Source of the DNA: Lagopus muta
Taxonomy: Eukaryota; Chordata; Aves; Galliformes; Phasianidae
DNA length: 64,000 nt
Assembly: GCF_023343835.1 (NCBI RefSeq)
Contig: NC_064447.1
Coordinates: forward strand, 8,762,501 to 8,826,500
Direction: 5' to 3'
Shown: positions 36,291-50,371 of the stretch, in pieces
Position numbering within the stretch: the stretch's first letter is position 1
Layout of the letters: every line of letters starts with the position of its first letter
Position numbers and translations under genes: made by a program
The notes under the pieces: generated by a model
Told to the model about the DNA's origin: nothing
Databases searched by the model: none
What the model saw: only the letters and a program-made list of their open reading frames with translations

Positions 36291-39200
36291 TACACTAAGG
36301 CGGTGTTGCCAGGGAAGGGATAAGGTGGTTATTGAACTTGTGCAGTTTATGAGAGTCTAAGCGGACTTTGATCCTGTTTTGTTCCCAGTATCAGCGTTTT
36401 GCTCATCACCGTGGAGAGAAATGTATTGTTTCCCCACATTTCTGAATGTGTACTTGTATGAAACGTGGCAATCAGCAGCTAAGCTCCCCGTTTGGAGAAA
36501 TACAATTGATAGCGGTGTGCATGAAATAGAGAAAGGTAGTCCTAAATAGTGTCTCTAGGCACTTTATCTTTTTTTATATCTGGCCCTAATGAGCGAAGTG
36601 CGTAACTCTGGAAGTGCATTGCCATTCTTTGCTGTGCTCCTTTGAGATCCTTCACACTATTCTGTGTGTTGGGAAGTCACCCACATGCACACAGCACAGC
36701 TGTTCCCAGCCCTGCAACATCTCTCACCCCCATCTGCCTGCTGGGCTCCAGTTGTGCAGGGTGGTTGTGCTCAGTGCACGGCTCTCATCCCCTCGTACCT
36801 CTGTCACCACCATGAGAGCATTTTGCTTTGCTCTAGGAAAGGACTGAATTACAAGGAATTGATGTTCCGTGTGTGAGGAAATAATGGGTTTGAATATAAG
36901 GTTAGGCTGTAATTAACACACAGCTGATTTAGTTTTCGTTCTGCAGTTGTGTGGTATGTTGTGTGTAGCTCTGTCTGTAGCATGTCTCCTTGCTGCACTA
37001 TGCAGTCTCTTTTGAAAAGACTTGTAACCAGAGCTGCTGATAAGAGGCATACCAGTTAAAAGAAAAATATTGAGCATCTTTGCAGCTCTACATATGTCTT
37101 TTGCCTTCTGGTCTTTCGCATCCGAGATAAAAAGCTGTGACTCTGTTTTCTTTCCCTGTCTGCTAGAAATAGGCTCAGCTGCTCTATTTCTTCCACTGAT
37201 AAAGCAGAGCGTTGCTATAGAGATGTCATCTTCTGAACAGCAGAGCCAAACAATTCCCCAGTCACACACAGTTGCAGAGGATCCCGCTGAATGAAGACAG
37301 GCAGTTTTCTTCTTCCCCGTGCCTGGCTGTTTTTGAAATGCCAATTAGGCAGATGTGGAGCTGTCAAACTGAGCTGTAGCTGTAGCTGAAGGAACTGGGG
37401 TGTGTGTTGTTGACTTCTTGTTTTGCTTTTTGGTTTCCTGTATTTGATTGTTGATCTTTCTGGAGAACAGCAGGCTTTATCTCTTTGCTTATCTCCCCTT
37501 ACATCTGTTAGATGTCCCAATGAAGCATATTGTAGTTCAGAAATTGCTCAGTTCTATCCCCTGCTTAGCCAGTTAAACAGTCTATAACCTGATAAAAGCT
37601 CCTTATAACTTTCACACATTAACCCAGATACATTTGTTTGTGCCTGCTGGGCTTCCAAGAATGCAGAACCTCTCTTCCCTTTTGAAAGCCCCAGCAACAT
37701 GCCCATCAGGAGCTCGTGTGCCCCCAGAAATGAGCATCCTCCCTGGTGATATGGCTGCAGTGATCTATAACTGAGGGATTAGCGACTTACCTTTTTATTT
37801 GAACAGTGCACAAGGTGGAAGTGGTGTGCAATTCAGATAAACACAGTCTTTTTATTTTCCTCAGGTACTGTCATTAGTAATCCCCACTCGGCTCCAGAGT
37901 GTGACACAGGAGGTGCTCCTCAGGCTCTTTCACACACGGTAATGCACATTTACTTAATGCTTTTGACATTATTTTTTGCTAATATTTCTGATTACAGTTG
38001 GTGTCCTGTTAGTATTATCCTTAGGTGTTCTCTTTCCATCAGGAAATTACAGGAAATTATCAGGATTACAGATTCCCATTAAGGTTTGTCAGGCTGTTGT
38101 CTTGCTGTTACTCGTGTTGAGAAGATGGTTCTCTGAAACATTTGAACATATTTGATGAATAATGTAGCTCAGCAGCTTCCACTGTAACAGATGTTGATCA
38201 CACTGGTGGTAAACCACATCCATGGGGGAATTACAGCAAACTCCCTGGCAGCTGCAGAATGAGTTCAGGCAGAGCTGCTGATCCCTGCTCCCTCCCCCTC
38301 AAATCCCATTACACCCTGCAGCCTGGACGTGCGGGTGGCTCACAGGAAGCTGCCAATGTCTAGCCTGCTGGATTGAGGTGAATTTAGCAGCATCCTGTAA
38401 AATCTGGTGCTTTAAGATCTGTTTCAGAAACTTCTTAAATACTCATCCTGTGGGGGCAGAAACTCAGGTATGCCATGTACTTCAGGGGCATAATATTTCC
38501 AGCTGTTGAATGCACACCACTGCTGTTTGTTTCCTGCTGTGCAGATTTTCTGGTGTTAGTTAACACTGCCCTAGAGAGAGTGGTTTCACTGTTGAATGTG
38601 CAGTCAGCAACAGAGCAATTATCTAATGAGCTTGGTGTAGCTGTCACTGCTAGATTACGATTTGTGCTGGAGGCACTTTGATCCTTCAAGCAAACTGTTC
38701 CACTGCTTTACCTCGCTGTTTTATAGCAGTACACAGCAAATGTGTTTTGGCAGAATGTTTTATAGCCTATTGCTATGGCATGTTTTGGCAGCACCAGGGG
38801 ACTGTGAGACTGCGCTTGACTAGCTGGTGGAAATTAATCCAAAGGATGTGCTGATAATGGATGTGAGTTTAGTTGGCGTATTTAAAGGAGTGTGAAGAAG
38901 AGAAGGTGAAGCTCCTGGGTGGAGAGAACACTTAATATGCAATCTGTGCTGGCCTGAAAACCTGAAAGAGGTGTCTCCTTGCATTTGGAAAGTCTTCCCT
39001 GAGCCTATTTGATCTGTTGATCAGGATGCTGAATATTAACTAGACCATCTCCTTGCTGTTGCAGAAACTATTTGTTTGTTGTACTGCACATAGCCTTGCA
39101 AGCAGCAGTTTATGCTGAATACACATGGGAAGTGTTTGTTTACTGCTGGGAACTGGAGTTCCACCTTGTGCTGCTGCTGCTGCCCTACCTGCTGCTGCTT

Positions 39201-41192
39201 GGGAACACGGGCTGCTTCATTCTGTGCTCCTGTGCCAATCCTGGTAAGCTCATGCTGAATGTGGGCTGTGGCTGTTTGAAAATAGAACCTTTAAATGTTG
39301 ATAGTACCAATACTTTTACTTTTTTGTCTTGTTTCTTTCACAGGTATAATAACAAAATCAAATCATGCATCACTGATGAAGACTTATGCGTATGATGGTG
39401 TGTTATTTCAGAAAGGCATTGTGTGTGCTACATGCAATGTGGAAAAGCCAGCCAGATCAAAACATTGCAGTAAGAACTTTAACTTCTTTGACAAGCAAAA
39501 TAATACATTCCCAAATTAATTCTTTATCAGTAATTGCAATTCATACTACATCTGTTTTATTACCCAGTTCATTGCACATAGAACTCTGTTCAGTTTCATC
39601 AGGGTTCCACGTCACAGCTGCCCTTTGCCCATTCATGCTATTACTTGTTCTCACAGAAATGACCAGTTCTGAAGGTATTGCCTTGGGCCAGGGCTAGACA
39701 AGCTGTTGAACATCTAGAGGTGAAATAAAAATTATTGTCTGACAGGAGTTCAGAATTTCTTGTTTTACTGGCAGAATTTGCTGCTGTCATCATCATTTAA
39801 AATGAAGCAGGCTAGTTACAGTCTCTACCTTTCACATGCTGTGTTAGGCAGTACTGCCAGAGAAAGCAAGATACTTGAGCTCTAGTCTTGGTAAATAAAA
39901 TTAAGAAATGAGGTACACAAGTTTGTTTTTAATGTTGTTTGTTTGGTGGTAAGTAGTTGAATTCCCTTTAATGCACACTATCACCTAAATCATGACTGCA
40001 ATTCTCATTTTTTTTCTTGAATGCAGTGCTGTCCTAAACTGTAAAAATTGAATCAATCTCCTAAAACCAAACAACTGAACTTGCCTTGTTTCTCACTTGT
40101 GATCAGGTTTCTGTAATACCTGTGTGCACCGTTTTGATCACCACTGTGTATGGGTCAACAACTGCATCGGTGCCTTCAATGCAAAGTATTTCTTCCTCTA
40201 CCTCTTCACACTGACTGTGATGGCTGCGACCATTGCAATCATCACTACAGCATTTCTCATCCAAGTGGTGCTGCTGTCAAATATGATGCACGGGAGTTAC
40301 ATTGATGACCAAGGACAGCAGCACGCTGTTGAGATTTTCTTTCTCATCCAGGTAAGCTTACACTGGCTGGGCTCTTAGCCTATGAAAAGATTTATCTTTG
40401 TCTTTGCTTATAGAGATCTTCAAGTCTGCCTGTTATCAGAGGCAGAATGTAAACAGATGGCAGTTTTGTACTGACTTACACAGCTGTTTAGGTTTAGAAA
40501 ACTGAAGAATACTTTAACAATACGGGATTTTTCTCGTAGCATTTTGTTCACATTCTCATTCTTTGGATTTTTGTGTCTCCACTGCTTTAACTCAGCAGAT
40601 CTGATACATGAAAATGGCTATATTCCAATGACCATCTGTTTTAGTTTCGTTTAGGAAATGGCCATCAATCCTTGAGATAAGTATGTTAAAGCAGGACCCT
40701 TCCATCCTAAATTTAGATCCTCGAATATTTTCTCACCCATTTAAGCAAAGAGTGGCTGAGTCACTCTCGTACTTCAGTCATTTTGCTTTTCATTCCCTTC
40801 ATGCACTTCTGTAGCATGGCAGTGAGGTGATATGTAACGAATGCTCTCTTAAGCCATGTGATGTAATAGCCCAGCTTTATAACCAAATCATTTTCTTTTC
40901 CTTGCAGCACCTTTTCTTGACTTTTCCTAGGATTGTCTTCATGCTTGGTTTTGTTATTCTTCTCACACTTATACTGGGTGCATACTTCTGTTTCAACCTA
41001 TACTTGGCCTTAACCAACCAAACTTTCAATGAATGGTACAAATTCAGAAGATACAGGCATTCCCATCATCGAACACTGCAGCCTTGTGACAGAAAAGTTG
41101 TCTACAAAAACACTTATGCTAAAGGAGTCTGGATGAACTTAAAAGAAATCTTTAAGTCTCCTGCAGTGCTGGAAAGAAAGAAGAAAAAATGA
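36103..41192 (+). CDS. ZDHHC4: ZDHHC4, DHHC palmitoyltransferase (six coding exons, complete)
   Basis: S-acyltransferase of the secretory pathway that transfers palmitate to cysteines. Exons: 36103-36225, 37865-37938, 39065-39243, 39344-39469, 40107-40351, 40908-41192; total 1,032 nt (343 aa; human 344), all phases consistent. The N-terminal helix [20 protein letters not shown] matches human MDFL. The middle has FHTRNY and YAEYTWEVF. The cysteine-rich domain runs from [15 protein letters not shown] to [20 protein letters not shown] with the catalytic DHHC intact. TM helices follow the DHHC ([20 protein letters not shown] and [20 protein letters not shown]). The C-terminus ends in basic ERKKKK, where human has a related HERKKQE end that resembles a dilysine ER signal. 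The frame stays open upstream of the ATG, but human similarity starts at MDFL. Confidence 0.95.
36226..37864 (+). other. ZDHHC4 intron 1
   Basis: Ordinary unique-looking intronic sequence. I see no repeat or extra exon. The next intron (37939-39064) is similar. Confidence 0.7.
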
Positions 41193-42794
41193 AGATAAAA
41201 CTCTTTATTGCGTTGTTATTTTTTTACTTTTTGTAAAATGTGCTTTGATACCACGGGGAACTTTGTTCAGATAAGAAAAAAAAACAATTTCAATTAGTTG
41301 GAAACTTCTCATGTGATCAGTCTTCCAGAAGGAAAAAGCTGAAGCTCCTGCAAGTTTGTCTGTAACACTGCTCAGATCAGCTGTGAAAGCAACGTGTTTG
41401 TCTTCTCAGACACATCTGCAGTCCAGAAGGTTGCTGTACTCGAGTTAGGTTCAGCTAAGGTACATCATGTACACAGAAAATGACTTTATATATATGGTTA
41501 CTGTTTGTATGCTGCAAAATATATTCCATGGTATAATTGGCAAATGGAGCTCCTGAGTTACTTTAGTGTATCTTATGTACATCTTCCTGCAGGAGGCCTT
41601 AGAGGAACTTAGCAGTGCCATGCATGTGGAAGAAGTAAATGTCTGAATGCACTGATTTGTCTGTTACTTACACTGTGTTTGCCCTGCAGAGAGATCACAG
41701 CTGACAGCAATATTCTAATTAACAGTACCTCAGCAGAACTCTATTTTAAAGTTACTCAGTGAGAAGCTGTTAGAAGTCCTGGTAACAAACTTGCTGACAG
41801 GAGGTGCAAGTGTGGACCAACAGACTGCAGTGAATCTCTCCATGCAGGAACAAGGGGAGAGCTAACAAAGAGCTGCTGTGAGCTGTGAGGAAGCTTCATC
41901 TTGTTGTGAGTACCTTTGGCCAATGTTTAACCTATTAACAGTATGTAGGAGTTGCATATATTCAGCTAAAAAACAGGAATACTCAGATTCAGCAGTTTGC
42001 AGAACCAGTGTTACACTGCAAATTTGAGTGAGTATGGAACTCCTTATTTTCAGAAAGGAAGCTACAAGTGCTGCTCCTTAGCTGCTGAATCTCTTTTGAT
42101 GCCCATTCTCAGCAATTTCACAAGGTGTTGCTTTAGCATTACTAAAATGGTGGACTTCTGATAAAATTTCAGCATCCTGAAAGAGTATTAAAAATGGTGG
42201 TTGAGCTCTGGAGATGCAGATTCTGGCAGATTACAAACTTAATCCTTCTGGCATTTTTCATTTTCATTCTGCTGTTTGAAATTCTGACCCTGCTGTAGGG
42301 ATTTCTTTGCATTTCTGGCATTTTTTCTGCAAGGGAAGTTAACAGCAGCTGAAGCTGTTTCTTGGGCTGCCCTCCTGCGTTCACAAAATGGACCCCATCA
42401 GAAGTACAGCAGTAATATGGGTTTCCACTTCTGTACTGGAAATTCTCTAGGTGAACTCTGAAGGGCACCTTATCAGTGGGCTTCCAAAAAAAAAAAAAAA
42501 CCCAAAAAAACCAAAAGCACACCCTGTGACTTAACTATCAAAGAGAGAAGTAAATTTATGGCCATGAAAGTAACCTATAATCCCTCTGACTGGAATCTCG
42601 CTGTAGATCACTTGAAAGATCTCTAAAAGCAGACAGGCACAAATCTGAGCTTGTAGAGATTTGCTAGGGGTGAAAACTTGTTTTTGACTCACCAAAGGAT
42701 GAGGGTTTCTTAAGCATAATGGTATATGCCTTGTTCTTTTTTCCTTCCAGAAATTCTTCTGAGTGATAAGAGAGCAGAAATAATAGGAAAAGTG
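41193..42794. other. ZDHHC4 3' UTR and spacer to E4F1 (tail-to-tail)
   Basis: ZDHHC4 and E4F1 converge here. No canonical AATAAA was seen on the plus strand soon after the ZDHHC4 stop, so its 3' end is not fixed. An A-rich run lies at 42487-42510. No gene was recognised. Confidence 0.5.
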
Positions 42795-42814
42795 TAGTAA
42801 GAACTTTAAATAAC

Positions 42815-42820
42815 TTTATT
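42815..42820 (-). terminator. Poly(A) signal AATAAA for E4F1
   Basis: It lies 729 bp past the E4F1 stop codon on the minus strand and would end the transcript near 42795. The 3' UTR so defined contains a (TA)n tract at 43026-43040. Confidence 0.55.
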
Positions 42821-43025
42821 TTTAAAAATGTATTTACATGCCTAATCTGTACAGTATGCAATTACAAATCCATACATGGCTGTAAAAAATTAATGTACAA
42901 TATGGCTTTACACACCAACAGACTAGCTCTCAGAGTAGCCTGTCTGGCTTTGCAGGGGTACAATGATGCGTTCTTTATAGACCAGTACATAAGGCTACTT
43001 GTCCAGGATATAAAATACTTTAAAA

Positions 43026-43040
43026 ATATATATATATATA
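43026..43040. repeat. Short (TA)n run in the E4F1 3' UTR
   Basis: Seven to eight TA units within an AT-rich stretch. Confidence 0.9.
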
Positions 43041-43548
43041 CTGCAGTACCATGCCTTAGGAGGAGTAAAGTAGTGAGGTTAAAGGCATGAAAGCGTTTGA
43101 CTGGTGGTAAATGCACACCAGAACTCCTTAGGTTTGGTTTTCTTGGTTTGTTTTAAATGCATATGATTAATTTTAGTCATCTCTCATGAGACCTACATAC
43201 TTGCTTCACTTTCTGAATCCTCTTAAACACCAAGATGCTACTGTTCTGTGGTCAGAGGTAAATGCTTTGCAAAGGAATTTCCTTTATTTGAGGGAGCTGC
43301 ACAAAAAACAGACTGTCAAATATGGCACAGTGGTCACTTTCAGAGTAAACCCATGCAGAGGGCTTTAACTACTGTCATTTCCATTTCAAACAGAAAACGC
43401 CTCAGGGCTGTACCACCCTGTTAAGCCATTTACCTATAGAAGCACTCCTGCTCTGAACAACTGTAATGGCAAACCTAGGACTGATCAAACTCCCCAGCCT
43501 GGAGGCACCCAGTAAGTGTTACGTCTGTCAGTAGCTGCATGCTGTTCA

Positions 43549-46500
43549 TTACACAATCACAGTCTGGACTTCCACCTCCCCTTCCTGGGAGGCAATAACA
43601 AACTCTCCTGTATGTTCCATTATTTCAATGTCCTCTGATGCCACCATTGTCACTGTTGCTTCTTCTGTCTCGATGCTGCCTTCTGTTGTCAGCACTGCTC
43701 CTTCTCCAATGGCAGAAGCCAGGGTCATAGCGACCTGCTCTGTGAGGCTTTCGGGGGTTGCAATGGTGATGGTGTCTGCAGCATCTGTGGTTACTTCAGA
43801 GTTTTCTGCTACAGTGACATTCTGTACGATGATCTGGTGACCAGAGTTTGCTTGATTTACTATTTGTTGCACAACCTTCATAATGTGACTGTCAACCTAC
43901 ATTATGAGAAAAGTGGCCGTGTTATTTCCTGATGTTTTGCACTGTTAGAAGTACAGTCGTCGTCATAGCTGAAAACCATGTCTGCTGATCAGCAGTGCAG
44001 TACAGCAAGCAGCATTTAGTTCCCATTTCCTCCAGCTGCTCCCTGAAGCTCTCATGAACCCAAGAAAAGCAGAGTCTTATAACACATATCTTGTGTTACT
44101 GAAGGTGTTTTGCCAACGGGGTACTTCCTGGACTTAAAGTACTGTTTGTGGCAAAATCTTAACAGTGCACACTTAGTTGTTCAAGACAGGCTGGCTACAA
44201 GTGAGGAGTCTCTGATTTTGCAACAGCCCCTATTTCTAGCCTTCAGGAATTCATAAAGAGGATAATTTCTCAAGGCTGAAATGGCATTGTACAATTCTAC
44301 TTAGCAGTCTCATGTACTAAGAACTACAGGTTACTAGCCTCCATCACTGAGAGGATCTGGGGTTAGACTGAGCTTTGTTCAGACTTGGTATGGTCACTGT
44401 TATTATTTTATACAGACAGGTCTGCAGAACTTCTTGTTTAGCATAACTTCCAGACACTCAGAGGAGCTCATAACACTCAGAGGGGAGTCACAGAAAGAAC
44501 AGTTTAAGTAGCTGCTTTACCTCATGTCTTGTTCCCTCCATTATTTCAGTAGCTTCACTGGTCTCCATATCTTCAGTAGCAGTCTTGAAAGACAAAATAG
44601 CATGATTCCTTTTTTAGATTATTAGGTTGTTGCTGTTGTTTTGTTTTTTTTTTTTAAATTATATTTCCAAGATAAAAAATATCAAGATCTTTTATAAAAT
44701 CATCCTGTTTCCCCCCACAATGCAGTAACTACTCTAGAGACAACTCCTTAAATTTTTCTCCAAATCCCATTATAAATGGCTGCTCCACAGTAATGCAGAG
44801 TGCTCAGAAATAACTGAAAGAGGACACCCTCTCTCAGCAGGATTCTGCCAACTGGCAGATTTTTCTCCAATTAGTAGCAGCCCCAATGTTTACTATGGCA
44901 GCACTAAACAGACTCAATGAATGGACTGTTATTCTGCATAGATAAGAGCTGGCTCCCTGTCACAAAGAAGGAGAAAGCGAAGTGCATCAATTGTTGTTTT
45001 TTGATGGTCACAAAAACTGTTTCAGACAAAATAAGCTAACTAGAAATGGGAGAATAAACTGAAGTTGAAGGAAAGCTGAAGCAAGTGTGAGAGGTCAGAA
45101 GATCTTGAATAGTCAGAAGTTCTTAGTTTCAGCCTTCTAATTAACTACTGCCAGCCTTCCCCACATCCTCATTTTCCTGCCTCAATTATGTGCAGGACAA
45201 CAAGGCTGCTTGCTCACTTCTTACCTCAATGATGTATTCCTGAGTGTCTGCCACCACTGAAGAAAACTCTACCAAAACAGTATGAGGATCTTCAGAGATG
45301 ACTGTTGCAGCTAAATTGTCAGCTGACTGGCTTTCCTCAGACACCATCACTTCCTCCACCTCTTTCAAAGCCAGAAGGCAGCCACCTGAGTGGAATTCCA
45401 AAAATGCCGTAAAAAGACAATTTACATAACCAACACAAATATGGGGATACCTGGCAAATGCTATGCAATACTAATGAGACCCCTTTAACAGGATACCACT
45501 GACAAATGGCCAGCAATCAGCAGGCTTTAATCCCACCAAGCCAATTAATGATCTAGAAGAGGTCCATGCTTCATTACTGATTAATGTAGATTGGGAAATA
45601 ACAAAAAACCAACAAGTCTGCATCCCCTCTTTTGATGCAACAGAGATGCAGATAAATAAATGGCCTTTGATGAAGATCATTAGAACCACTCTGAATGTTT
45701 TGCACCCAGAACAATCATCATCATTCTGCCAAGAATCAGCTCGTCCAAACCTGATCCCAGAAGAAACGTGCATCTGCCCTCACTGCAACAGAGATAAACC
45801 TGGCCATCTCACCTTTGGTCTTTAAGTGCCTGTTGAGCGTGCCGTGCTCTGCGAAGCCTCGCCCGCACTTGTAACACTTAAAAGGCTTTTCCCCCGTGTG
45901 ATGGCGGATGTGGCGGACCAGGGAGCCCTTTTCCCTAAAGCCCCGGCTGCAGTACTGGCACACGTAAGGCTTGTCCTCCAGATGCGTACGGAAGTGAACT
46001 TGCTGAGCATTCTGTGGAGAGAGAAGTACCAGTTAAAGGGAATGCCTAAATCAAGCAAGCAGTGTTTTAGCTTTCAACGTGAAAGTCAGCGTGTTTGAGG
46101 ACTTCTCACCTAAGGCACGATAAAGATGTTTGTATTATTTGTTTTCATACGTGAAGGAACAGTTTCCTCAGAACTAGGAATTAAGACTGCCTTTCTTGTC
46201 CCTACTGATACAAAAGTGTCTTCTGCTCTTGTAAGAGGAGAGGAGCTGGCATTTGTTTGTTCAGCAGTGAAGCCTCCTAGCTTATCCCAAACCCAAGCTC
46301 TGGGAAGGAAACTCTCAGGGCGAGCCTGACACAAGGCAGACACACCTTGGTTTTGTACCGCTTGCCACACTTTGGACAGGAGTACGGTCGCTCATCAGAA
46401 TGCACCCTTCGATGCCCCTTGACGTGTGCAATAGTCTTGTAGAGCTTGCCACACTCTCCGCAGCGGAACCGCCGTTCGTTGACGTGCACCTCCTGGTGCT

Positions 46501-49500
46501 TTTTTAACAGGTAGCCCTTAGTGAACTCTTTGCCGCATTCTTCGCACTTAAAAGGCTTGTAGTCTAGAGAGAGAAAGCATTAATGACAGAAATGCTTTAA
46601 ATTGGCCTTTTCACAAAACTCTACTTCTGCAGATGCCAGGCAGGTCCGGAAGCATGGAGCCTTTTTGTTAAGCTCTAGAACAAAGTGTAAAAGAATAACA
46701 AAAACCATTGCTCTGATCTTTTCGTATTTTGTGTTAAGCATCAACAGAATTTGTATGGCTGAGGTTTGTCTAAAAGCAAAGAATGTGAAACAGTGAAAAC
46801 TACATTGTGTTCAAGATCACAAGATCTTGAGAGAGTAAGAGAGGTAAGAGAGGATGCACTTTAGACAATAGCTGGGCGTTACAGCCTTACCTAAATGTCC
46901 TTTGATGTGCGTTTCAAGGGAAGCAGCTTCACTGAAAGCTTCAGTACAGTGAGGACAAATGTAACTTCTGTAGCCATTTGTTCTTTCTGCATCTGTCTAT
47001 TGGAAAGAAAATGGCACGGTATATATCTTTTTTTACTGCTCTGTAATTATTTGTAACTAAATTCCCAATTAAATATTCCAGCTTTCACCCCCATCCCTCC
47101 CAAAAAAGATTGATATTGATAACAGGAGCTTGCACTAACATGCATGAAAAGCATGCAATAAAAGCTGGCACAAAGACAAAGGGACAGGGAGAGATGCATG
47201 GAAGATAATGTGCAGGGTGGTCAGGATTACACTACTGTTCACAACCAAGTGCAGGCTCAGAAGATTAAGAAATTAATCTACAAAGTGCAAACATACAGGC
47301 TCTGATGGTTCTACTTCAGCATGCTGTTCCCCACATGGCTCCTCTTCTGCTTCCACCACTTCATTTTTTATTTCTTCTGTAGCAGCTACAGCAGGCTCAT
47401 CTGCCTTCTGCATTTCTTCCACAGCAACTCTCTCTATCACAATGCCAGAATTCCTCATGGCCTGCCTTAGCAGATTCTCACTGTTTGTTTCCCCCTCACA
47501 TGGCAGCTCCTTAGGATGTGACTGCTAGAGGAATAAATAGTCCAAAACTTGGTACAACAAATGCACAGGCTGCTTTTGACATATTTGGATGAAAAATCAA
47601 AAAGAGAATGATCTTCAACTGGGAAGATGAGACCCATCTGTACTCTTAAAACATTCAAGGAAAAGCTTTTGCTTCTGCCAGCGTCCTGCAGCAGTGCACA
47701 ATCAATGTAAACAGCTTCTCACATTTTGCATCATCCAGTAAGAGACCCTATGCATCTCAATGTATGCTCCACACTCAAACAAGGTCAAAGCAGAGTTTGC
47801 CTTCTTTGCTTTCAGATGAGAGAGGAGCTAATTATCCATTTATTTTTCACTGCACAGGTTTACACTTAGCACATAAGAAAATTTCACGAGGTAAAACCCT
47901 TCAAACTACTTCTTGCATAAAATACACGATATTCAAGAGAAATAACACTCACATCTTCATCCAGAGATTTTGCATCTACAACAGGAAGCTCCTGCATTTG
48001 GACATGGACTTCATGAAGAACGTTGCCTTTTGCATCTGTCACTAGATGAATCACAGGTGACGTCTCAATGGATTCACTTGCTATTGATGGAACAGTTTCT
48101 GAGTTTGAACTACAGGATCCTTCAAGAAAAGTAGAATGCATCACCTGATGTACTGCCCAGCCCTCATCCATTTACTGCACCCCACAATAAATGTGTTTTA
48201 GAATACGAAGTGCCTGTTAAAACCATCCTTGTAACGGATTCTCGAACATTCTTTATAGCCTGGCATCAACTATATGCACTTTGGGTTAATACTTTTGATC
48301 TATATAAAAAAGGACTTTTTCCAGTGTAAAAGAGAAACTGGCTATCAATGCAAAATGTTTCTTAAAAGAAAAACAACGTATAGTTCAAATGCCAGGAGCA
48401 TGCTTGGTTTTATCAGACACAAGGCAGTTATTCACAGCATCACTGACCTGCGGGCAGATCATCTTTATTGACTACTATTTCCTTGTTCATGTTGAAGCGA
48501 ATTTTTTCAGTGCAAGGTGTCAGAGATTTCAGATGCCGAGTCAACGCTCCTGATTCCCGGAAGCTTTTCCCACATTTTTTACATTTGTAAGGTCTTTCAT
48601 CTGGGAATGACAAGAATCAAAATAACAGTATTAAACCAACAGCTGCCAGTTTAAGTTCTGTGTGACGGACTTACAGAAGAGTGCTTTCAACTACTTACAG
48701 CAAGCAGATTACGCTTATCTCACAACCCTGCACTGCCTCCCAGCATCCCAGACATCGGGGAACTCAACAGCCTCAACTCAGCTCAGTGGAAGATGGAAAG
48801 CAGCAATAAACTCCATTCTAAAGTATGCTGGATAACAACACACAGTGCAACCCAGCAACAAGGGGCAATTTGAAGTTCTCTTACCAGTATGACGCCGATG
48901 GTGTCGAATCAGAGACCCCTTTGTCCTAAAGGAAGTTCCACAGAGTTTACATTCATAGTCCTTTCTGCTGCTGTGAGTGATCATGTGAGCTTTGAGGATG
49001 CTTGCCTGGGATACAAATCACATTTTGAAAGAAGTCTCAACAAATGAAATATTTCCGTGATAAAGAGCAAAAGTGTTCTTTTTCAAAGGTTTTAATCTCA
49101 AAGTATATCACACTGTAGAAAAGCATGTTGTTGTCAAGTCTTGTCTTAATATAACAGCTAGCCTCAATTTAGTGCTAACCCAAACAGCATAGAAGTTACA
49201 CTTACTGTTTTAAATGTCTTCTGGCACAGCTCACACACATACCGCCCTTCTTTGTTGACCAGAAGCTTAACCTTTATCAGCTCTGTGGCAATATCCTGCT
49301 CCTGATCATCGGGGTTGCCTTGCTCTTCAGTGACATCACCATCAACGTGACCATTTGGGTTTTCAAAAACGTGGTCTCCTGCCACAATGACTTCTTTTAT
49401 GTGCCCGCTACCTGGGAAAAGGACACAGACCGTTCTGTACAAAAGGCAGCTTTACATGCCTACCTAGGATCAATGTATTGCTCCAGAATTTCAAGTGGTA

Positions 49501-50371
49501 GGAAAGGAAGGAAAAAACAGATGCTTTAACCCCGGAACGCTTGTCTTTGTAAAGTTTGTATTATTGATATTATAATAGACATTTTGGACTGAAAGCTTAA
49601 ATCTAAGGATGGCTTTTGCATCTTGAAAATAATGCCCAGCCCCGAGAGCATAACACAGAAATGTCATTTATGGGCCACAGCACAGACAACACAGGAAAGG
49701 ATGCTGGAAAAGCGAACCACCCCCTAACACTGGGCCACAAAGGCAGCACCACGCTCACCTACGATAGCTGACGCATTGCCGATCTCCTCTGCTATCGAGG
49801 ATGCTTCAACAACGATATGAGCAACGGTTATGGACTCCTCGACCGCGGGAACGACCTGTAGGGGCGGAGATGGTGTCAGCAGGAGGGGCAGAGCCCTCCG
49901 AAGTCACAGCGCTGCCCTCAGCCCTCGGGACGGGCACCGGGACCCGCTGTCACCTTCGGTCCCTCGGGGCCCAGGGCCGGCTCCGGGCCGCGCTGGCAGC
50001 GCTTCTGGATCTTGTGCTGCACGAACTCCTCCAGGGAGGTGAACTCCGCCTGGCAGCGCCCGCACTTGTGCACGTCATCCTCGTCTGCAACGTAAATTCG
50101 GTCGGCGGGTTCGGATATCGCGGGGATCGCGCCCAAACCGGAGCTGCGGGCGCTCCTACCGGGCCCGTCACGGCCGGGCCCCCGCCGCCCCCCGGCCCCA
50201 CTCCGCCCGGGCCCCTCCGGTACCTTCCTCGCCGAAAGGCGCCGGGAGCCCGAGGAAGGCGCCGGACGCGGCGCCGGGCCCGGAGCCCGCGGCCGCCGCC
50301 CCCTCCCGCTCCTCGGCCGCGGCTGCCGTAAGCGCCGCCGGCCCCGCGCTCGTTGCCACCGCGGCCTCCAT
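43549..50371 (-). CDS. E4F1: E4F1, zinc-finger transcription factor / ubiquitin ligase (14 coding exons, complete)
   Basis: Regulator of cell cycle, p53 and mitochondrial/pyruvate metabolism genes. Exons in transcript order: 50371-50224, 50084-49954, 49855-49759, 49411-49206, 49005-48885, 48600-48448, 48119-47953, 47524-47297, 46996-46891, 46563-46346, 46011-45813, 45385-45225, 44583-44521, 43896-43549. Total 2,346 nt (781 aa; human 784) with all phases matching. Layout: Ala-rich N-terminus, an atypical CGRCQAEFTSLEEFVQHK finger, TVAHIVVEASS, three fingers (about 182-264), the conserved IETSPVIHLVTDAKGNVLHE segment, six fingers (about 428-592), then an acidic region ending EVQTVIV as in human. 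The ATG is chosen as the first in frame, matching the human Ala-rich start. The gene is divergent from PGP as in mammals. Confidence 0.96.
45813..46996 (-). other. E4F1: E4F1 second zinc-finger cluster (six fingers)
   Basis: C2H2 fingers YICPHCTEAFSEAASLETH, FKCEECGKEFTKGYLLKKHQ, FRCGECGKLYKTIAHVKGHR, YSCPKCGKRYKTKNAQQVHF, YVCQYCSRGFREKGSLVRHI and FKCYKCGRGFAEHGTLNRHL, with HSDERP, HTGEKP and related linkers. They are spread over exons 46996-46891, 46563-46346 and 46011-45813. Nearly identical to the human order. Confidence 0.94.
48448..49206 (-). other. E4F1: E4F1 first zinc-finger cluster
   Basis: Fingers YVCELCQKTFKTASILKAHM, YECKLCGTSFRTKGSLIRHH and YKCKKCGKSFRESGALTRHL; the last ends in Cys (LKSLTPC) instead of His. 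The linkers are TGEKP-like only in part (HSSRKD, HTDERP). Exon junctions fall inside fingers. In human this part mediates DNA binding and p53/p14ARF contacts. Confidence 0.93.

Noticed and set aside
42169-42522. 117-codon minus frame in the ZDHHC4-E4F1 spacer
   Set aside because: Starts in a poly-A/T run and lacks similarity; likely 3' UTR or spacer DNA.
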